64,000 nucleotides of DNA, from contig NZ_WVNW01000002.1 in NCBI RefSeq assembly GCF_013179285.1, positions 1 to 64,000 on the forward strand, in the 5' to 3' direction. A model generated the notes under the pieces. That model saw only the letters and a program-made list of their open reading frames with translations, did not search any database and was not told where the DNA came from. Positions 1 to 7,764 of the stretch are shown here, piece by piece (within the stretch, counting starts at the first letter, position 1; each line of letters starts with the position of its first letter). Both the position numbers and the translations under genes were made by a program. This DNA is from Roseobacter sp. HKCCD6576-2 (GTDB lineage Bacteria > Pseudomonadota > Alphaproteobacteria > Rhodobacterales > Rhodobacteraceae).

Positions 1-2
1 CC

Positions 3-848
3 TTCGGCAATGGCGAGACCATCACAATCGTCGATCATTTCAGGTCAAACGATTACGATTTGGAGAGAATTAGCTTTGCAGATGGCACCGTGTTCGACGT
101 GGCCGATATTGCTGCGCGGCTGTGGGTCGGGACAGAAGGTGATGACACCATGGTCGGCCAGAGTGGCGCCAACACAATGCATGGCAATGGCGGCGCTGAC
201 AGTCTTTTTGGCGGAGCGGGGAATGACAGTCTCTATGGTGGCGCCGGTGATGACACGCTCAACGCCGGTGACGGCGACACTTACAGCTACGGCGGCACGG
301 GTAACGATCACGTATATGGGAGCTTTGGCGATGACACCATGGATGGCGGAGATGGTTACGACACTCTAGACTTTACGTATTCCGCTGATGATGTCGCGAT
401 TGATCTTTACCTTGAGAGCGCCGTGTTTTCGGATGGCTTTACTGAGCAGATCCTCAACTTCGAGGCCGTCATTGCTGGAGCTGGTCACAACACGATTACC
501 GGCAATGCTGACGACAATCTTCTGGATGGCGGTGATGGAAACGACACTATCGCGGGCGGTTTGGGCGCCGATACACTGACAGGCGGTTCTGGGGCCGACG
601 TATTCGTCTTCTCGGATGATACGCTAAGCGCAGATCAAGTGACTGATTTTGACGAAGCTGAAGACTTGCTCGACATCTCCGCGTGGGGCGCAGCAAGCTT
701 TGGCGATCTAACGGTCAGTTCAGTCGAGACAAGTACGTTGGGCATCTTCGATGTCGATGTTTCCTTCGGTGGGAATACGCTGCAGTTGCTGAACGTCTCG
801 CAAGCGGATCTTCAAAACCTGTCAGGTGACGACTTTGTCTTCAGTTGA
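3..848 (+). CDS. RTX-type calcium-binding secreted protein, 3' part only
   Basis: The reading frame is open to the left window edge, so this is the C-terminal 281 residues of a larger protein. It shows two blocks of glycine/aspartate nonapeptide repeats of the GGxGxDxLx kind (for example GGAGNDSLYGGAGDDTL) that in this family form calcium-binding beta rolls. It ends in the usual type I secretion tail: a GADVFVF motif, an acidic DFDEAEDLLD stretch and a hydrophobic end (LSGDDFVFS). It is therefore probably exported by an ABC/HlyD/TolC system not seen nearby. The N-terminal functional domain (protease, hemolysin, adhesin or other) lies outside the window and cannot be told. The last 8 bases overlap a small gene on the other strand. 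Confidence 0.9.
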   Translation, partial: FGNGETITIVDHFRSNDYDLERISFADGTVFDVADIAARLWVGTEGDDTMVGQSGANTMHGNGGADSLFGGAGNDSLYGGAGDDTLNAGDGDTYSYGGTGNDHVYGSFGDDTMDGGDGYDTLDFTYSADDVAIDLYLESAVFSDGFTEQILNFEAVIAGAGHNTITGNADDNLLDGGDGNDTIAGGLGADTLTGGSGADVFVFSDDTLSADQVTDFDEAEDLLDISAWGAASFGDLTVSSVETSTLGIFDVDVSFGGNTLQLLNVSQADLQNLSGDDFVFS

Positions 849-1041
849 ACGCCTTAATGATAGCGAAGAAGATCACAAAACAGAAGTACATGAAGACGGC
901 GCCGAGAGCGCAAAACACAAAGATCGCAACGCTTGTGTCGAACCGTTCACCAACGAAGCCCATGACTTTGCCGACGCTGATCATGTATCCGAATAGAAGG
1001 ACGGACGACAAAAAGGGGTGTTCAGATGCCCATCTCGTCAT
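841..1041 (-). CDS. small hydrophobic membrane protein, 66 aa, unknown function
   Basis: I do not recognise the family. The product is strongly hydrophobic with two likely membrane helices, about residues 10-28 and 38-62. The start is well supported: AAGGAG lies eight bases upstream of the ATG on the minus strand. The stop converges on and overlaps the end of the RTX gene by eight bases. The strong ribosome-binding site and membrane-like composition argue for a real gene; the lack of a recognisable family argues for caution. Confidence 0.6.
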   Translation of the reverse strand: MTRWASEHPFLSSVLLFGYMISVGKVMGFVGERFDTSVAIFVFCALGAVFMYFCFVIFFAIIKAFN

Positions 1042-1123
1042 GTGTTGCTCCTTGAGTGGTTACCTGATACTTCGACGGCAGTTCCACGCCTTACCAAATT
1101 GTAGGCCGACTGGAGCATTCAGG

Positions 1124-1186
1124 AGGTTGTAGCCTCAACGGCGGCTGTTCAAGCCAGCACCAACATGGTGCTCACAACAGCAACCT
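1124..1186. repeat. nested inverted repeats (structured intergenic element)
   Basis: Three sets of complementary arms nest around one centre: AGGTTG (1124-1129) with CAACCT (1181-1186), GCTGTT (1144-1149) with AACAGC (1176-1181), and AGCACCA (1156-1162) with TGGTGCT (1166-1172) around a three-base loop. The outer two pairs share base 1181, so they cannot form fully at once. It could be a structured RNA, a terminator region or a remnant of a mobile element; no family recognised. Confidence 0.4.
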
Positions 1187-1200
1187 TGAAGATGTCAGCA

Positions 1201-1218
1201 GCCCTTGTCCCTAAGGGC
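1201..1218 (+). terminator. possible small stem-loop terminator
   Basis: GCCCTT and AAGGGC form a perfect six-base stem around GTCCCT, followed on the plus strand by CTTATTTC. It lies just after the nested repeats at 1124-1186. The T-run is poor, so this is a weak call. Confidence 0.3.
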
Positions 1219-1257
1219 CTTATTTCGGGTGGTACAAAAGTCACCGGTTTTCTGCAT

Positions 1258-1488
1258 CTATTTAGATTCAGTCTGTTTTCTAAAGGTAACTTTTACTAAC
1301 TTATATGACACGAATAGGAGCAGCCCAATAAATAGAGCGCTTCCTAGTGCATACCCGAACGCCCCTGCATAATCGCCAGATTCCATACGAAGTCTTATGG
1401 GGTATGCAGCTCTAATGGTTAGAATTAACGATACCAGAGATATTAAAGCGGAACAAGTAAATGATAACAATCTCTTAAAGAAAATCAT
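1258..1488 (-). CDS. small two-helix membrane protein, 76 aa, unknown
   Basis: I do not recognise the family. The predicted protein has an N-terminal hydrophobic helix (about residues 6-26), a short polar loop, a second helix (about 46-64) and a basic tail (KVTFRKQTESK), as in small inner-membrane proteins. The DNA here is clearly more AT-rich than the rest of the window, suggesting acquired DNA. A possible weak ribosome-binding site (AAAGG) sits rather far upstream of the ATG. It is isolated from any operon. It could be a spurious frame, but the hydropathy pattern favours a real gene. Confidence 0.5.
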   Translation of the reverse strand: MIFFKRLLSFTCSALISLVSLILTIRAAYPIRLRMESGDYAGAFGYALGSALFIGLLLFVSYKLVKVTFRKQTESK

Positions 1489-1819
1489 GTTTATTACTTT
1501 CGACCTTTACAATAGTCCAATCGTGGCAAGAGTTCTCTGCCATTCGCTCCAGAAGTGAGTGTTTTTTAGCCAAGTCAAACCCTTAACAATACTCCCTGCT
1601 GACGCTAGCTAACCCGACAAAACCGCCGTAAGCAGAGCGGATGCCGTACCAGCGAATATTAGGCAGTTACAGGACGGGGTTCAACAACCCAAGATGTGAA
1701 ATCTTCCAACATTGATCACCAGAATTAAAACAAACCTTTCCGGGGTTACTCTTCGTCGCGGGAGGAGGGGTTTGGGGAAAGATTAACCAGGAACGGTGGT
1801 CAATACAAAGGAGGTCGAC
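1489..1819. other. intergenic AT-rich stretch with no recognisable gene
   Basis: No convincing reading frame, RNA gene or repeat family was found here. At the right end an AAAGGAGG sequence (1807-1814) is an excellent ribosome-binding site; it belongs to the decayed gene that follows. Confidence 0.5.
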
Positions 1820-2317
1820 ACGACGTTCAAGAAGCAACGCCGACGTATCGTTGACGAATATCTAACGGCATCTAGGCGAAACCTTTTCGTCTCGGGTGAG
1901 CTAATCGATTGGCTTTCAGAGAAACCCGAGAATGAAGCCTATGAAAGGTTCTTCGGGTAAGGCGGTGAAGAAGCAGCGCGGGAGCATCGGATCATGATGG
2001 CGCGTCAGATGGCCAGTGGCCTCAGGATCATGACCAAGGTCAGCGTCGCTCCAAAGCAGGCAAAGGCCTTGTCTATGGCTGTTCGCAGGTTTCCATCGAT
2101 GGTCTCACCAGTTGCATGTCGCAAGGATGGATGTGGATATGAGACGTTTGATCCAGACGATGCGGCGATGGTTGCTGAGTTGCGCCGACAAGGCGGGCAG
2201 GCTTTGATGTCTTGGCGGGTTCGTGATCGAGGTATGGCGGGTCAGATGGGCGTCGACGCTTCGGCTATAGAAGAAGTCTCTGCGCAGATACAGTTAGACC
2301 GATCAAAGGCAATGTGA
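1820..2317 (+). pseudogene. decayed conserved hypothetical gene (start lost, internal stop)
   Basis: One frame reads through about 165 codons but is broken twice. First, the strong ribosome-binding site AAAGGAGG (1807-1814) is followed at good spacing by ACG ACG TTC with no start codon; one C-to-T change at 1821 would restore ATG. Second, an in-frame TAA follows the segment ending in AYERFFG (1955-1957), and the coding-like sequence resumes at once with EEAAREHRIMMARQMASGLRI. Residue usage before and after the stop is consistent with a single small soluble protein. From memory it resembles a family of hypothetical proteins found near integrated elements in alphaproteobacteria; I cannot name it. 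An ATG at 1994 could still give a 107-residue fragment. Confidence 0.6.
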
Positions 2318-2436
2318 CTGCCCCTACGGGGACAGAGATGCAGGTTCACATAACATGTTAGCTTTCGGCGTTCTTACATTTGCGGTTGTGGCTCAGTGCA
2401 TATGGACCTTTACTTCAAGGTCACAGATCACAAGCG

Positions 2437-4281
2437 TCAAATCTGAAGCACAAAGTGACCCGCAGAAACCTCGTCATAGACCGGTGGGGCGGGGGCATGC
2501 CCAACTGGGAATATCGGTGAGGGCAGCGGTTTGAATGCGACGCTTTCTTTGAGGGCCCGTTGCGTCGGGTCGGCGATGGGAACACCGCTGAGCAGTGCGC
2601 GCGTGTAGCTGTGGCGCGGGTCTTCGAATATGGCCGCCCGAGGTCCGATTTCGACCAGTCGCCCGAGATACATTACGCCGACCCGGTGCGAGACCCGCTC
2701 GACCACCGCCATATCATGACTGATGAACAGGTAAGACAGCCCGAAATCCGCTTGCAGCTCCATCAAGAGGTTCAGGACCTGCGCCTGCACCGACACATCC
2801 AACGCCGATACGGCTTCGTCCGCGATGATGAGTTTTGGATTGACCGAAAGCGCTCGGGCAACGGCGACGCGTTGGCGTTGTCCGCCAGAAAGCTCATGCG
2901 GAAAGCGGCGCATGAAATTCCGCGGCAAGCCGACGCGATCAAACAGGGTGGCGATCCGGTCCTCGAGATCGGAGCCGGTTGCCAAGTCGAAATTCATCAT
3001 CGGCTCGGCAACCTGCTTGCGCAGCCGCATGAAAGGGTTGAGCGAGGCAAACGGATCTTGAAACACCATCTGCATATTGCGCCGCGCCCGACGCAAATCG
3101 CGGGGATTGAGGCCTAGAATATCTTGCCCGTCCAGAACAACATCGCCAGCGGTCGGGTCCACCAACCGCAAGATCGAGCGTGCGGTGGTCGACTTGCCGC
3201 AGCCGGACTCCCCAACAAGGGCCAGCGTCTCGCCCGCGGCGAGATCGAAGGTCACGTCTTCAACAGCGTGCACATTTGACACGACGCGGCGGGTGAGGCC
3301 GCCCCGAATGGGGAATCGTGTGGTCAGCCCTTTGACCGAGAGGATCGGGCGATCTTCCCCGGGTGTATCAGCCCTGATCGGTGCGACAACAGGATCGGGC
3401 TGCCCGGGGATACGCAACGGTTCCGGCCCGGGCTTGCCCCGCATCTCACCCAGCTTGGGGACGGAGGCGAGGAGGGCTTTGGTATAATCGGCCTGTGGGT
3501 CCGTGAAGATCTGCTCAACCGGGCCTTCCTCGACAAGTTCGCCGTGGCGCATCACCACGACCCGGTCGGCGAGTTGTGCCACCACGGCCATGTCATGGGT
3601 GATGAACAAAACGGCCATGCCGGTTTCCCGCTTGAGCCGCTTGATCAGCCCCAGGATTTCCGCCTGGATCGTCACGTCGAGTGCCGTTGTCGGCTCATCC
3701 GCAATCAGAAGTTGCGGGCGGCAGGCCATGGCCATCGCAATCACGACGCGTTGGCGCATGCCGCCGGACAGCTCATGCGGATATTGCGTCAGCCGCCGCT
3801 CGGGTTCGGGCAGACGGACCTCTTTCAGAAGCTCTAGCGCGCGCGCCTCGGCCTCGCTGGCCGAAAGCTTGCGATGGCGGCGCAACCCGTCCGTCAACTG
3901 TCGGCCAATGGTGAAAATCGGGTTGAGCGCGGTCATCGGCTCTTGGAAAATCATCCCGATCTGATCGCCACGCAAGTCGACCATTTGTTCGGTCGGCAAT
4001 TGGGCCAGATCAATGGGATCCTTCTCGTCAGGACGGAACCAGAGTTTGCCGGAGACGATTTTGCCGCCACCAAATTCTACCAAACGGAGGAGAGACAAGG
4101 AGGTGACTGATTTGCCCGATCCAGACTCGCCCACAACACACACCGTCTCCCCGGGCTGAACCGTGAAGCTGACATCTTTGACGCCGGTGATCGGCCCGGT
4201 TTCGCCTTGGAACTCGACGCGGAGGTTCTCAATCGACAGAAGCGGGGCGGCGGGTTGGGTCTGGTCGCGCATCCGGGTCAC
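2437..4281 (-). CDS. dual ATP-binding protein of a peptide-type ABC importer
   Basis: Two complete oligopeptide/dipeptide ATPase modules (DppD-like then DppF-like) are fused in 614 residues, as in GsiA-type proteins. Module one has Walker A GESGSGKS near residue 51, the signature LSGGMRQR near 171 and Walker B LLIADEP near 191. Module two has GESGCGKS near 357 and LSGGQRQR near 470. The protein energises import through the two permeases encoded immediately upstream; it is the last gene of the operon. It starts at a GTG overlapping the stop of the permease gene (GTGA), suggesting translational coupling; an ATG three codons later (4272) is an alternative. The substrate cannot be read from the ATPase, but the amidase at the head of the operon suggests amides or peptide-like compounds. 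Confidence 0.93.
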   Translation of the reverse strand: MTRMRDQTQPAAPLLSIENLRVEFQGETGPITGVKDVSFTVQPGETVCVVGESGSGKSVTSLSLLRLVEFGGGKIVSGKLWFRPDEKDPIDLAQLPTEQMVDLRGDQIGMIFQEPMTALNPIFTIGRQLTDGLRRHRKLSASEAEARALELLKEVRLPEPERRLTQYPHELSGGMRQRVVIAMAMACRPQLLIADEPTTALDVTIQAEILGLIKRLKRETGMAVLFITHDMAVVAQLADRVVVMRHGELVEEGPVEQIFTDPQADYTKALLASVPKLGEMRGKPGPEPLRIPGQPDPVVAPIRADTPGEDRPILSVKGLTTRFPIRGGLTRRVVSNVHAVEDVTFDLAAGETLALVGESGCGKSTTARSILRLVDPTAGDVVLDGQDILGLNPRDLRRARRNMQMVFQDPFASLNPFMRLRKQVAEPMMNFDLATGSDLEDRIATLFDRVGLPRNFMRRFPHELSGGQRQRVAVARALSVNPKLIIADEAVSALDVSVQAQVLNLLMELQADFGLSYLFISHDMAVVERVSHRVGVMYLGRLVEIGPRAAIFEDPRHSYTRALLSGVPIADPTQRALKESVAFKPLPSPIFPVGHAPAPPVYDEVSAGHFVLQI

Positions 4282-5093
4282 CGTACTCTGGGGTCGAGAA
4301 CGTCGCGCAGGACGTCGCCGAGAAGGTTCAGGCCGAGGATTGTGATGGCCAGTGCCGCGCCCGGCACCAGCGCGGTCCAGGGCGCGATGTCGAGGAATTG
4401 CCGCGACGCCTGGATCATCAGGCCCCAGGAGGCCATCGGGGGCTGCGTCCCGAGCCCGAGGAAGGATAACGCGGCCTCAGCAAGCACCGCGAAGGCGAGG
4501 CTGATCGTGGCCTGGACAATGAGCGCGGGCATGATGTTGGGCAGGATATGGCGGATAATCATCGCGCCGTCCCGCGTTCCCGCAGCGCGGGCCGCCTCGA
4601 CATAAGGCATCTGCACCACGCGCAGGGCTTCGCCGCGGACGATCCGAGCAAGGAAAGGCGTGAAGGCGATGCCGATTGCGATGATCGTATTCTGCAAATT
4701 GGGGCCGAGGATCGCCGAGATTGTCAGCGCCAAAAGCAACGCCGGAAAGCTGAGCAGCGCATCGATGATCCGCATCAGGACATTGTCGACCCGTCCGCCG
4801 AAATACCCGGAGATGATGCCGAGGGGCAGCCCCAAGACGATGGACATGCCCACCGCGAGCGCCGCGATGGTGAGCGACGTCTGGGCACCCAGCATCACCC
4901 GTGCAAACAGATCCCGCCCCAACTGATCGGTACCGAGCAGGTATTCGAAAGACGGTGGTTGCAGCCGGGCAGTCATCACCATCTGCGTGGCGCGTTCGGC
5001 CGGGATGAAAAGCGGCGCGAGCACGGCCACCGCAAGGACAATTGCGACGAGGGTGAAGCCGATCAGGGCCTTGGCAGAGAGAAACTTACGCAT
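4278..5093 (-). CDS. peptide-type ABC transporter permease, DppC-like
   Basis: An inner-membrane permease of the oligopeptide (BPD_transp_1) family, about 271 residues with an N-terminal helix and five further membrane segments. The coupling loop lies around the motif EAARAAGTRDGAMI. I chose the ATG at 5093 (MRKFLSAKAL) rather than the longer frame from 5123, because it follows a GGAG ribosome-binding site and sits just after the stop of the preceding permease (5098). The gene sits between the DppB-like permease and the dual ATPase, with which it overlaps by four bases, so all belong to one transcript. Confidence 0.92.
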   Translation of the reverse strand: MRKFLSAKALIGFTLVAIVLAVAVLAPLFIPAERATQMVMTARLQPPSFEYLLGTDQLGRDLFARVMLGAQTSLTIAALAVGMSIVLGLPLGIISGYFGGRVDNVLMRIIDALLSFPALLLALTISAILGPNLQNTIIAIGIAFTPFLARIVRGEALRVVQMPYVEAARAAGTRDGAMIIRHILPNIMPALIVQATISLAFAVLAEAALSFLGLGTQPPMASWGLMIQASRQFLDIAPWTALVPGAALAITILGLNLLGDVLRDVLDPRVR

Positions 5094-5097
5094 CGCC

Positions 5098-6039
5098 TCA
5101 CTCCAACCGAATGCGCGGGTCAATCACGCGGTAGAGCAGATCGACGGCCAGATTGACCAGCATCACCACCGCCGCGATCACGAAGACCGTGCTTTGGATC
5201 AACGGGATGTCGCGGTTGAGAAGCGCCTGATACGTCAGCCAGCCCATGCCGGTGTAAGAAAACAGGCTCTCAATCACGATGATCGAGCCGAACAGATAGC
5301 CGATCTGCAACCCCGCCACCGTCATCACCGGTCCGATAGCATTGGGCAGCGCATAGCGCCAAACCACCGTGCGTTCTGGCAAACCCTTGGCCCGCGCAAC
5401 GCGAATGAATTCCTGGTTCAAGATACCCATCATCGCCGACCGGGTCATGCGCGTCAGATGCGCCATCAATCCGAGCGCCAGGGCCAGCGACGGCAGAAGC
5501 GCGTGCCGGACAGCGCCGAAGAAGTCCTCGGTCGGGTCAACGAAGCCCGACGAGGGCAACCATCCAAGCGTGGCGGCAAACAGAAGGATCAGCATGATTC
5601 CGATGAAGAAATCCGGCATACTGAGTCCCAAGAGCGCGGTGGTCGAGGAAGTCGTGTCTTGCCACCGGTCGCGGTGCCGTGCGGCCCAAACGCCCAAGGG
5701 TATCGCGAGCGCCAGTGCGATCGCCATGGAGAGCAGAACGATCAGCCCGCTGGCCAGCACTTTCTGTTGTATGAGTGGCGCAATCGGTTCGCGGAACAGT
5801 AAGGACTCGCCCCAGTCTCCGGTTAGCATGCCGCCGATCCAACGGCCGTATTGCACAATCAACGGGTCGTTCAGCCCAAGCGACTCGCGCAAACCTGCGA
5901 GCGCCTCGGGGTTCGATTGCGTGCCCATGATCATCATCGCCACATCACCCGGCAGGATATTGGTGATCCCGAAGGTGACGATGGAGATGAGGAACAGGGT
6001 CAAAACGACCGACAGGAGCCGGTTGACGAGATAGACCAT
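5098..6039 (-). CDS. peptide-type ABC transporter permease, DppB-like
   Basis: The first permease of the importer, about 313 residues. It begins with the usual N-terminal helix of DppB proteins (VNRLLSVVLTLFLISIVTFG) and has the family LPGD motif soon after. The coupling loop includes RVARAKGLPE. The frame is open up to 6096, but the ATG at 6039 matches the normal N-terminus; no clear ribosome-binding site is visible before it, so the start is moderately sure. It follows the binding-protein gene after a hairpin and precedes the DppC-like permease directly. Confidence 0.92.
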   Translation of the reverse strand: MVYLVNRLLSVVLTLFLISIVTFGITNILPGDVAMMIMGTQSNPEALAGLRESLGLNDPLIVQYGRWIGGMLTGDWGESLLFREPIAPLIQQKVLASGLIVLLSMAIALALAIPLGVWAARHRDRWQDTTSSTTALLGLSMPDFFIGIMLILLFAATLGWLPSSGFVDPTEDFFGAVRHALLPSLALALGLMAHLTRMTRSAMMGILNQEFIRVARAKGLPERTVVWRYALPNAIGPVMTVAGLQIGYLFGSIIVIESLFSYTGMGWLTYQALLNRDIPLIQSTVFVIAAVVMLVNLAVDLLYRVIDPRIRLE

Positions 6040-6074
6040 CAGAGGGGGACCGAAGGTTGGAGACAGGGAAAGCG

Positions 6075-6096
6075 GTGAGGCGGCGGGCCGCCTCAC
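6075..6096 (-). terminator. intercistronic hairpin after the binding-protein gene
   Basis: GTGAGGCGGC and GCCGCCTCAC form a perfect ten-base inverted repeat separated by two bases. It lies 13 bases after the binding-protein stop and before the first permease. There is no T-run, so it more likely acts as a transcript-stabilising or attenuating element than as a full terminator. Such hairpins are known to raise binding-protein levels over membrane components. Confidence 0.6.
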
Positions 6097-6108
6097 GCAT
6101 GAAGCTCG

Positions 6109-7647
6109 TCAGCTCGCGAGCCAGACCTTGTGGAAATTGAGGTTGGACCCGTTGGGATGAACCACCGTGTCGAGCCCGCCGACCTCCGGCGCCGCACCAA
6201 TCGTGCCGTTGCGATACCAGAGGATTACATCAAGCGCCTCGTCAAACAGGTGCTGCTGAATGCGGCGGTAGAGATCAAGGCGCGCGGCGGGATCGACTTC
6301 GCCCCGGGCTTGTTCGGTCAACTCGTCAATGAGCGGATCGCTGATGCTGCGATAGTTGAAGCCACCGGTGCTGTGGTAGAGGCTGTAGTACAGGCGATCC
6401 GGCTCCCAGATGGTGAAGAAGTTCATCATCGTCATCTCAAAGTCGCGATCCACCCAGACCTGGCTTAGCCAATCGGCCCAAGTGAGCTGTTCGATCGTCA
6501 TGTTGACGCCCGCCGCGCGCGCCCATTCCGCGATGATCTGAGCGCTGTCGACATGGTAGGGATAGTTGGTGGTCACCTTGAATACCACGTTCAGCGTCCC
6601 CGGCGGATATCCGGCCTCTTCCAACAAGGCCTGCGCCTGCGCGATATCCTGCGCCCGCTGCGTCAGATCGCCGTTGCGCGTCGCATCGTTGGGGAAGCTT
6701 GGCGTTGGGGTGGTATCGCCTTGCGCCCAGAGCGCGCCTTGAAGCAATGCTTCTTTGTCGATCATCAGGTCAAAGGCCAGGCGGACCCGACGGTCTTGGA
6801 ACAACTCCCGATCATGGTTGAAATTCAGGAAGTCGAAGTTCAGGGGTGCCCAGGTTACGACCTGAAGATCTGCGTCCCCTTCCACTTGCGCGACGCGTTC
6901 GGCCGGGATGTCATTGATGAAATGCAACTCCCCTGTCTGCAGCCCGGTCAGCCGCACGGTGGGTTCGGTGATCTCTCGAGCCAGAATGCCATCGAGATAG
7001 GCTGGGCCATCCCAGTACTCGTCAAAGCGCTCAAGTTCCACTTCATTGCCAAACTCTCGGCGCATGAAACGGAACGCGCCTGCGCCCGTTGGGGCGGTGC
7101 CTTGTGTGTCACCTGATCCGGCAGGCATGACCACACCGGCCCCATTCTCGGCAAGACGGGCCAGGAACGGTGCGTTCGGGCGTGACATGCGGATCACGAC
7201 CGTCAGATCGTCCGGCGCTTCGAAGGCATCAACATCGTTGAACACTTCGAAATTGACCGCGCCGACCTCAGGGTCGCGGCAGCGCTCAAAGGAATAGATC
7301 ACATCCTCGGCGGTCATCGTCGAGCCGTCATGGAATTTCACGCCATCGCGCAGGTTGAACGTATAGGTCAGCCCGTCTTCAGAGACCTCGAAGCTCTCGG
7401 CAAGCTGCGGCACCACTTCCATCTCCGAATTGATCGTCACGATGGAGTCGTGGATGTTTTGCAGCACCCGGGCGGTCGAGGCGGTGCCGGTCTGGTGCAT
7501 ATCGAGGTTCTGGGTGGTCTCCGAATGGCCCCAGATCAGCGTGCCGCCTGACACGGGCTCTTGCGCGCGAAGCGGGCCGGGTCCGAACCCAAATCCAAGC
7601 GCACCCGTGGCGATGATGCTGGTGGCGAGAAACTCCCTACGTTTCAT
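6109..7647 (-). CDS. periplasmic binding protein, peptide/nickel family (SBP_bac_5)
   Basis: A 512-residue solute-binding protein of the DppA/OppA type. The N-terminus carries a twin-arginine signal (KRREFLATS followed by a hydrophobic run, cleavage near LRAQ), so it is probably exported folded by the Tat pathway. Typical family stretches are present, such as GLTYTFNLRDGVKFHDG near residue 91 and TAEDVIYSFER. Start at the ATG with GAGGAG a dozen bases upstream. It lies between the amidase gene and the two permeases and should capture the substrate of this importer. The family spans peptides, opines, sugars and other compounds, so the ligand is not determined. Confidence 0.93.
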   Translation of the reverse strand: MKRREFLATSIIATGALGFGFGPGPLRAQEPVSGGTLIWGHSETTQNLDMHQTGTASTARVLQNIHDSIVTINSEMEVVPQLAESFEVSEDGLTYTFNLRDGVKFHDGSTMTAEDVIYSFERCRDPEVGAVNFEVFNDVDAFEAPDDLTVVIRMSRPNAPFLARLAENGAGVVMPAGSGDTQGTAPTGAGAFRFMRREFGNEVELERFDEYWDGPAYLDGILAREITEPTVRLTGLQTGELHFINDIPAERVAQVEGDADLQVVTWAPLNFDFLNFNHDRELFQDRRVRLAFDLMIDKEALLQGALWAQGDTTPTPSFPNDATRNGDLTQRAQDIAQAQALLEEAGYPPGTLNVVFKVTTNYPYHVDSAQIIAEWARAAGVNMTIEQLTWADWLSQVWVDRDFEMTMMNFFTIWEPDRLYYSLYHSTGGFNYRSISDPLIDELTEQARGEVDPAARLDLYRRIQQHLFDEALDVILWYRNGTIGAAPEVGGLDTVVHPNGSNLNFHKVWLAS

Positions 7648-7667
7648 GGTCTTTATCTCCTCTGTTG

Positions 7668-7687
7668 CCGCTGGATGCGTCCAGCGG
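7668..7687 (-). promoter_or_regulatory. stem-loop upstream of the binding-protein gene
   Basis: CCGCTGGA and TCCAGCGG form a perfect eight-base stem with a four-base loop, just before the ribosome-binding site of the binding-protein gene (in transcript order). With the hairpin at 7698-7721 it makes a tandem pair in the amidase to binding-protein spacer. Confidence 0.5.
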
Positions 7688-7697
7688 TTGGATTGGC

Positions 7698-7721
7698 CGG
7701 GGGCTGCAAGCTTGGCCCCCG
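7698..7721 (-). promoter_or_regulatory. GC-rich stem-loop between amidase and binding-protein genes
   Basis: CGGGGGC and GCCCCCG pair across a ten-base loop that itself contains the palindrome CAAGCTTG. It lacks a T-run on the minus strand. It may protect the 5' end of a processed binding-protein message or attenuate read-through from the amidase gene. Confidence 0.5.
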
Positions 7722-7764
7722 TGGCACATGCGCAGCGCCGGCATAGGACCGGCGGAACATTGGG

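Noticed and set aside
1600-1720. tRNA-like T-arm (GGGGTTCAACAACCC) suggesting an integration site
   Set aside because: Only a five-base hairpin is present; no acceptor, D-arm or anticodon arm can be built around it.
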